In this document: in pieces, positions 60,260-63,029 of the stretch
Position numbering within the stretch: position 1 is the stretch's first letter
Layout of the letters: the number at the start of each line of letters is the position of its first letter
Assembly (NCBI GenBank): GCA_944386325.1
Contig: CALXAP010000002.1
Location: 1-63,029 of the forward strand
Direction: 5' to 3'
DNA from: an uncultured Clostridia bacterium
GTDB lineage: Bacteria > Bacillota > Clostridia > TANB77 > CAG-508
Length of the DNA stretch: 63,029 nt
Notes under the pieces: model-generated
The model's database searches: none
What the model was told of the DNA's origin: nothing
The model's input: only the letters and a program-made list of their open reading frames with translations
Program-made: the position numbers and the translations under genes

Positions 60260-63029
60260 TTATAAACCTAAAATTTGTTTTCTTAATAAAGAAACATCTG
60301 TTATTGTTATTTGTCCATCATTATCTAAATCTATTGCTTTTATATATTGCTCCTCTATTGTTATTTTTCCTATGATGCTATCTATTACTTGTTGCAAGTC
60401 CGTTGTTGTTACTTCTCCATCTCCATTTATGTCTCCTCTTACTATTACTACATATTCTACTTTTTCATCATCTTTTGTTATTGTTACTTTTGAGCCTGTT
60501 CCTACTTTTTCTCCTTCTTCTATTTCTTCTCCATCTTTATTTACTATTGTTATTTCTCCATTTGTTTCTATATTTTCTTTTATTTCTTCTACTGTTTCTC
60601 CTCCCATTATTCCTTCTATTGTTCCTTCTTCATCATTTACTCCATATCCTGTGTTTATTGTTATTTCATCTTCTGTTACATCTTCTACTGTTACTTCACA
60701 TGTCGCTTTATAACTTCCATCTACTGTCTGGGCTGTTATTGTTGCTTTTCCTGGTGATACTGAGTACACTTTTCCTCCACTTACTGTTGCTATTTCTTCA
60801 TTACTACTTGTCCATTCTATTTCTTTATTTGTAGCATTTTCTGGTATTATTGTTGCTTTTAACTCTATTGTTCTTCCATATTTCATACTTACTTCATTTC
60901 TGTCTAGTTTTATTCCTGTTACTTTTACTTCTGCTTCTACTGTTACTACACATGTTGCTTTATAATTTCCATCTGCTGTTGTTACTGTTATTGTTGCTTT
61001 CCCTGGTCCTACTGCCGTTACCTTTCCTTCCTGATCTACTGTTGCTACACTTGTTGCATTACTTGTCCAACTTACATTTTGATTTGTTGCATCATATGGT
61101 ATTACATCTGCTCTTAATTCATATGTCTCATCTTTTTCTAGCGTTACTCCTGTTTTATTTAACACCACTCCTGTTACTCTTTCATTTGGTAAACTTACTC
61201 TTATATTACATTTTGCTGTATATCCTCCTTGTTCTGTCTTTACCGTTACTTCCGCTGTTCCTTCTCCTATTGCCGTTACCTTTCCATTTTGGTTTACCAC
61301 TACCACATTTTCATTACTACTTGTCCATATTACATTTTTATTGCTACTATTACTTGGTGTTACTGTTGCACTTAGTACTGTTGATTGCCCTTTTTCCATC
61401 GATAGACTACTACTATTTAATCTTACTCCTGTTACTTCTACCACTGGCTGTTCTGTTACTGTTACTTCACATGTTGCTGTCTCTCCCGCATTTACTGTCG
61501 TTACCGTTATTGTTGCTGTTCCTGCTGATAATCCTGTTACCCTTCCATTTGCATTTACTATTGCTACATTTTTATTACTACTTGTCCACACTACCGATTT
61601 ATTTGTTGCATCATCTGGGAATATTGTTGCTGTTAGTGTTTCCCTTGTTCCTTTTTCTAATGTCATCTTATCTTTATTTAATCTTACTTCTGTTACATCT
61701 ACTAACATTGATTCTGGTAACACTATTGTACATGTTGCTGTATGTGTTCCATAATCATCTCTTATTAATGCTGTTACTATTGCTCTTCCCTGTTGTAATC
61801 CTATTAATAATCCATCTTCTGTTACTCTTACTACATCTTTATTACTACTTGACCACTGTACTTCTTTTACTGTTGCATCTTCTGGACTTATTATTGGCGC
61901 TAATATATATACTTCATTTTGTAACATTGTTACTTCTTTTTGATTTAATACTATACTATCTACTGGTACATCTACTTTTACTTTACATTCTGCATACACT
62001 GTTGCATCTGATGACCTTGCTGTTATTACTGTTTCTCCTCCTGCTATCCCTGTTACATTTCCATCATTATCTACTGTTGCTATATTTCTATTTGCACTTG
62101 TCCAATATACATTTGTATCTTTTGCATCTTCTGGATATACTGTTGCTGTTAATTGCTCTGTATCTCCTTTTATTATTGTCATATTTGTTTTACTTATTTC
62201 TACCTTTTCTATTGGTGATGTATATCCTGGATAATCTGTTACAAATGCTTTTATACATATACTCATATTTTTTGTATCTGCATTATCATATAAATCTGTC
62301 CACTCATATCCTGTATCACTTATATAGCTTCTTAATGGTGCTGATGTTGCATTTTGGAAGTATTCTACATTCCTTGTTTTTTCTACTACTGTTGATCCAC
62401 TTGTATCATAATATTTTTCTGTTGGTGACTGTACTCCTATTCTTGCTTCCCTTCTTATTATACTTGAGTCATCTGTTGGTGATATGTATTTTACTACTAC
62501 TGCAAATCTACTTCCTGTTAACACTATATCGCTATCCCATTTTATTGTATGATATCCTGGCTCTAATACATCTGTTGTTGCCACTTTTATTAATTTTTCT
62601 TCTGTTAAATCTCCATCTTTTGGATTTACATATACTTCATATTTCATTGCATCTGTATTTGCTACACTTATTTCATTTAATCTTTGTGCATAATCTACAT
62701 TTCTTGTAAATACATTTGCTCCATATACTTCTGTTCCATAGTAGTTTCCTGCTATTGAACCTGATAATCCTAGCTGATCATATTGGTATATATAGTCATA
62801 ATCTACATATCCTAATTGTCCTATTCCATACACATTTGATTCTACATAAAAATCATCATATGGTATATAATAGTATTTTGTATTTGTTGTTTTCTTCTCC
62901 GCATTTTTATTTACATAATATCCATTTGGATGCATTCCCTCTAGTGTATCTGTATACCATTCCTTATAAAAAGCATCAGCATCTATTGCAATATATGCTC
63001 CTTTTTGTGGGGCTCCTGTAACTGCATTA
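60260..63029 (-). CDS. C1A-peptidase-like protein with six BIG2 domains and dockerin (partial, continues past the window)
   Basis: The frame is open to the last base, so the start lies outside. The part seen (over 920 residues) begins in the papain-like domain, aligned with the region after the catalytic histidine of the 57397 protein, then a lectin-like domain. Six BIG2 domains follow; each has a WTSSN-like strand (WTSANRN, WSSSNKD, WTSSNKN, WTSSNEN, WTSNATS, WTSSNEE) and a VTG/G-x-ATITV pattern. A short module and a dockerin end it (GDINGDGEVTTTDLQQVIDS, DLDNDGQITITDVSLLRKQ). Where the 57397 protein has the catalytic N, this one reads AYIAIDADAF, with D at that place. Confidence 0.88.
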   Translation of the reverse strand, partial: NAVTGAPQKGAYIAIDADAFYKEWYTDTLEGMHPNGYYVNKNAEKKTTNTKYYYIPYDDFYVESNVYGIGQLGYVDYDYIYQYDQLGLSGSIAGNYYGTEVYGANVFTRNVDYAQRLNEISVANTDAMKYEVYVNPKDGDLTEEKLIKVATTDVLEPGYHTIKWDSDIVLTGSRFAVVVKYISPTDDSSIIRREARIGVQSPTEKYYDTSGSTVVEKTRNVEYFQNATSAPLRSYISDTGYEWTDLYDNADTKNMSICIKAFVTDYPGYTSPIEKVEISKTNMTIIKGDTEQLTATVYPEDAKDTNVYWTSANRNIATVDNDGNVTGIAGGETVITARSSDATVYAECKVKVDVPVDSIVLNQKEVTMLQNEVYILAPIISPEDATVKEVQWSSSNKDVVRVTEDGLLIGLQQGRAIVTALIRDDYGTHTATCTIVLPESMLVDVTEVRLNKDKMTLEKGTRETLTATIFPDDATNKSVVWTSSNKNVAIVNANGRVTGLSAGTATITVTTVNAGETATCEVTVTEQPVVEVTGVRLNSSSLSMEKGQSTVLSATVTPSNSSNKNVIWTSSNENVVVVNQNGKVTAIGEGTAEVTVKTEQGGYTAKCNIRVSLPNERVTGVVLNKTGVTLEKDETYELRADVIPYDATNQNVSWTSNATSVATVDQEGKVTAVGPGKATITVTTADGNYKATCVVTVEAEVKVTGIKLDRNEVSMKYGRTIELKATIIPENATNKEIEWTSSNEEIATVSGGKVYSVSPGKATITAQTVDGSYKATCEVTVEDVTEDEITINTGYGVNDEEGTIEGIMGGETVEEIKENIETNGEITIVNKDGEEIEEGEKVGTGSKVTITKDDEKVEYVVIVRGDINGDGEVTTTDLQQVIDSIIGKITIEEQYIKAIDLDNDGQITITDVSLLRKQILGL

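Noticed and set aside
60372..62709. Rightward frames opposite the BIG2 protein, one of 619 codons
   Set aside because: Leucine-rich shadow of repetitive Thr/Val/Glu codons; the leftward frame has clear BIG2 and dockerin motifs.

Overview
The window is AT-rich DNA from a spore-forming member of the Clostridia (Firmicutes). The evidence is the clostridial order radC-mreB-mreC-mreD-PBP2-minC, a DUF4321 gene beside radC, three CotF-like spore-coat proteins, a MecA-like adaptor, AGGAGG-type ribosome binding sites and sortase/cohesin/dockerin surface proteins. An uncultured gut anaerobe is plausible but cannot be proved from sequence.

Layout. (1) 1-7.9 kb: M18 aminopeptidase and the cell-shape operon; mreD is split by a frameshift and minD/minE do not follow minC. 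(2) 8-11.7 kb: a three-gene cluster of a cysteine-desulfurase-like PLP enzyme and two radical-SAM-type proteins, one lacking the usual cluster motif. (3) 12-15.6 kb: mecA-like gene, M23 peptidase, two small coat proteins and HipA-like fragments. (4) 15.8-24.5 kb: one 8.5-kb gene for a giant surface protein, preceded by a possible leader ORF and a terminator. (5) 25-31 kb: a damaged PIN toxin module, pcrA, a low-molecular-weight phosphatase, a frameshifted ZIP transporter between two copies of a structured repeat, and prfA.

(6) 32-52.6 kb: a tandem array of integrative elements in the 3' end of tRNA-Pro(UGG). The 12-bp tRNA end TCACCTCGACCA recurs at 42,229 and 52,263. Element 1 (32,068-42,240) carries a RepA-like initiator, an oriT with a pMV158-like nic site, a MobV relaxase, cargo, an excisionase-like gene and a frameshifted tyrosine integrase. 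Element 2 (42,241-52,274) carries an ABC transporter, a NUDIX protein, a MOBP-type relaxase with MobC and an overprinted MobB-like gene, an intact integrase, a replication protein, an excisionase-like gene and an XRE regulator with four operator-like palindromes. A decayed left end of an element-1 relative follows. Both elements carry an AlbA_2/ATPase-domain gene whose stop codon is followed by a 10-11-bp-phased repeat array.

(7) 52.7-56.5 kb: a DUF3800 protein, a strong type I toxin-antitoxin candidate (33-aa hydrophobic peptide plus a convergent RNA with a consensus promoter), a Fic remnant, an XRE/membrane-protein pair, a methylated-DNA methyltransferase and a coat protein. (8) 56.5-63 kb: four consecutive surface genes: cohesin with LPYTG anchor, papain-like peptidase with dockerin, cohesin-plus-dockerin adaptor, and a truncated-by-window C1A-like protein with six BIG2 domains and a dockerin. 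Together they have the parts of a wall-anchored cohesin-dockerin complex built from papain-fold proteins instead of glycoside hydrolases. This is the best candidate here for an undescribed system; the AlbA_2 3' arrays, the covarying repeats around the ZIP gene and the radical-SAM/PLP trio come next. All calls are by eye; no database search was run.
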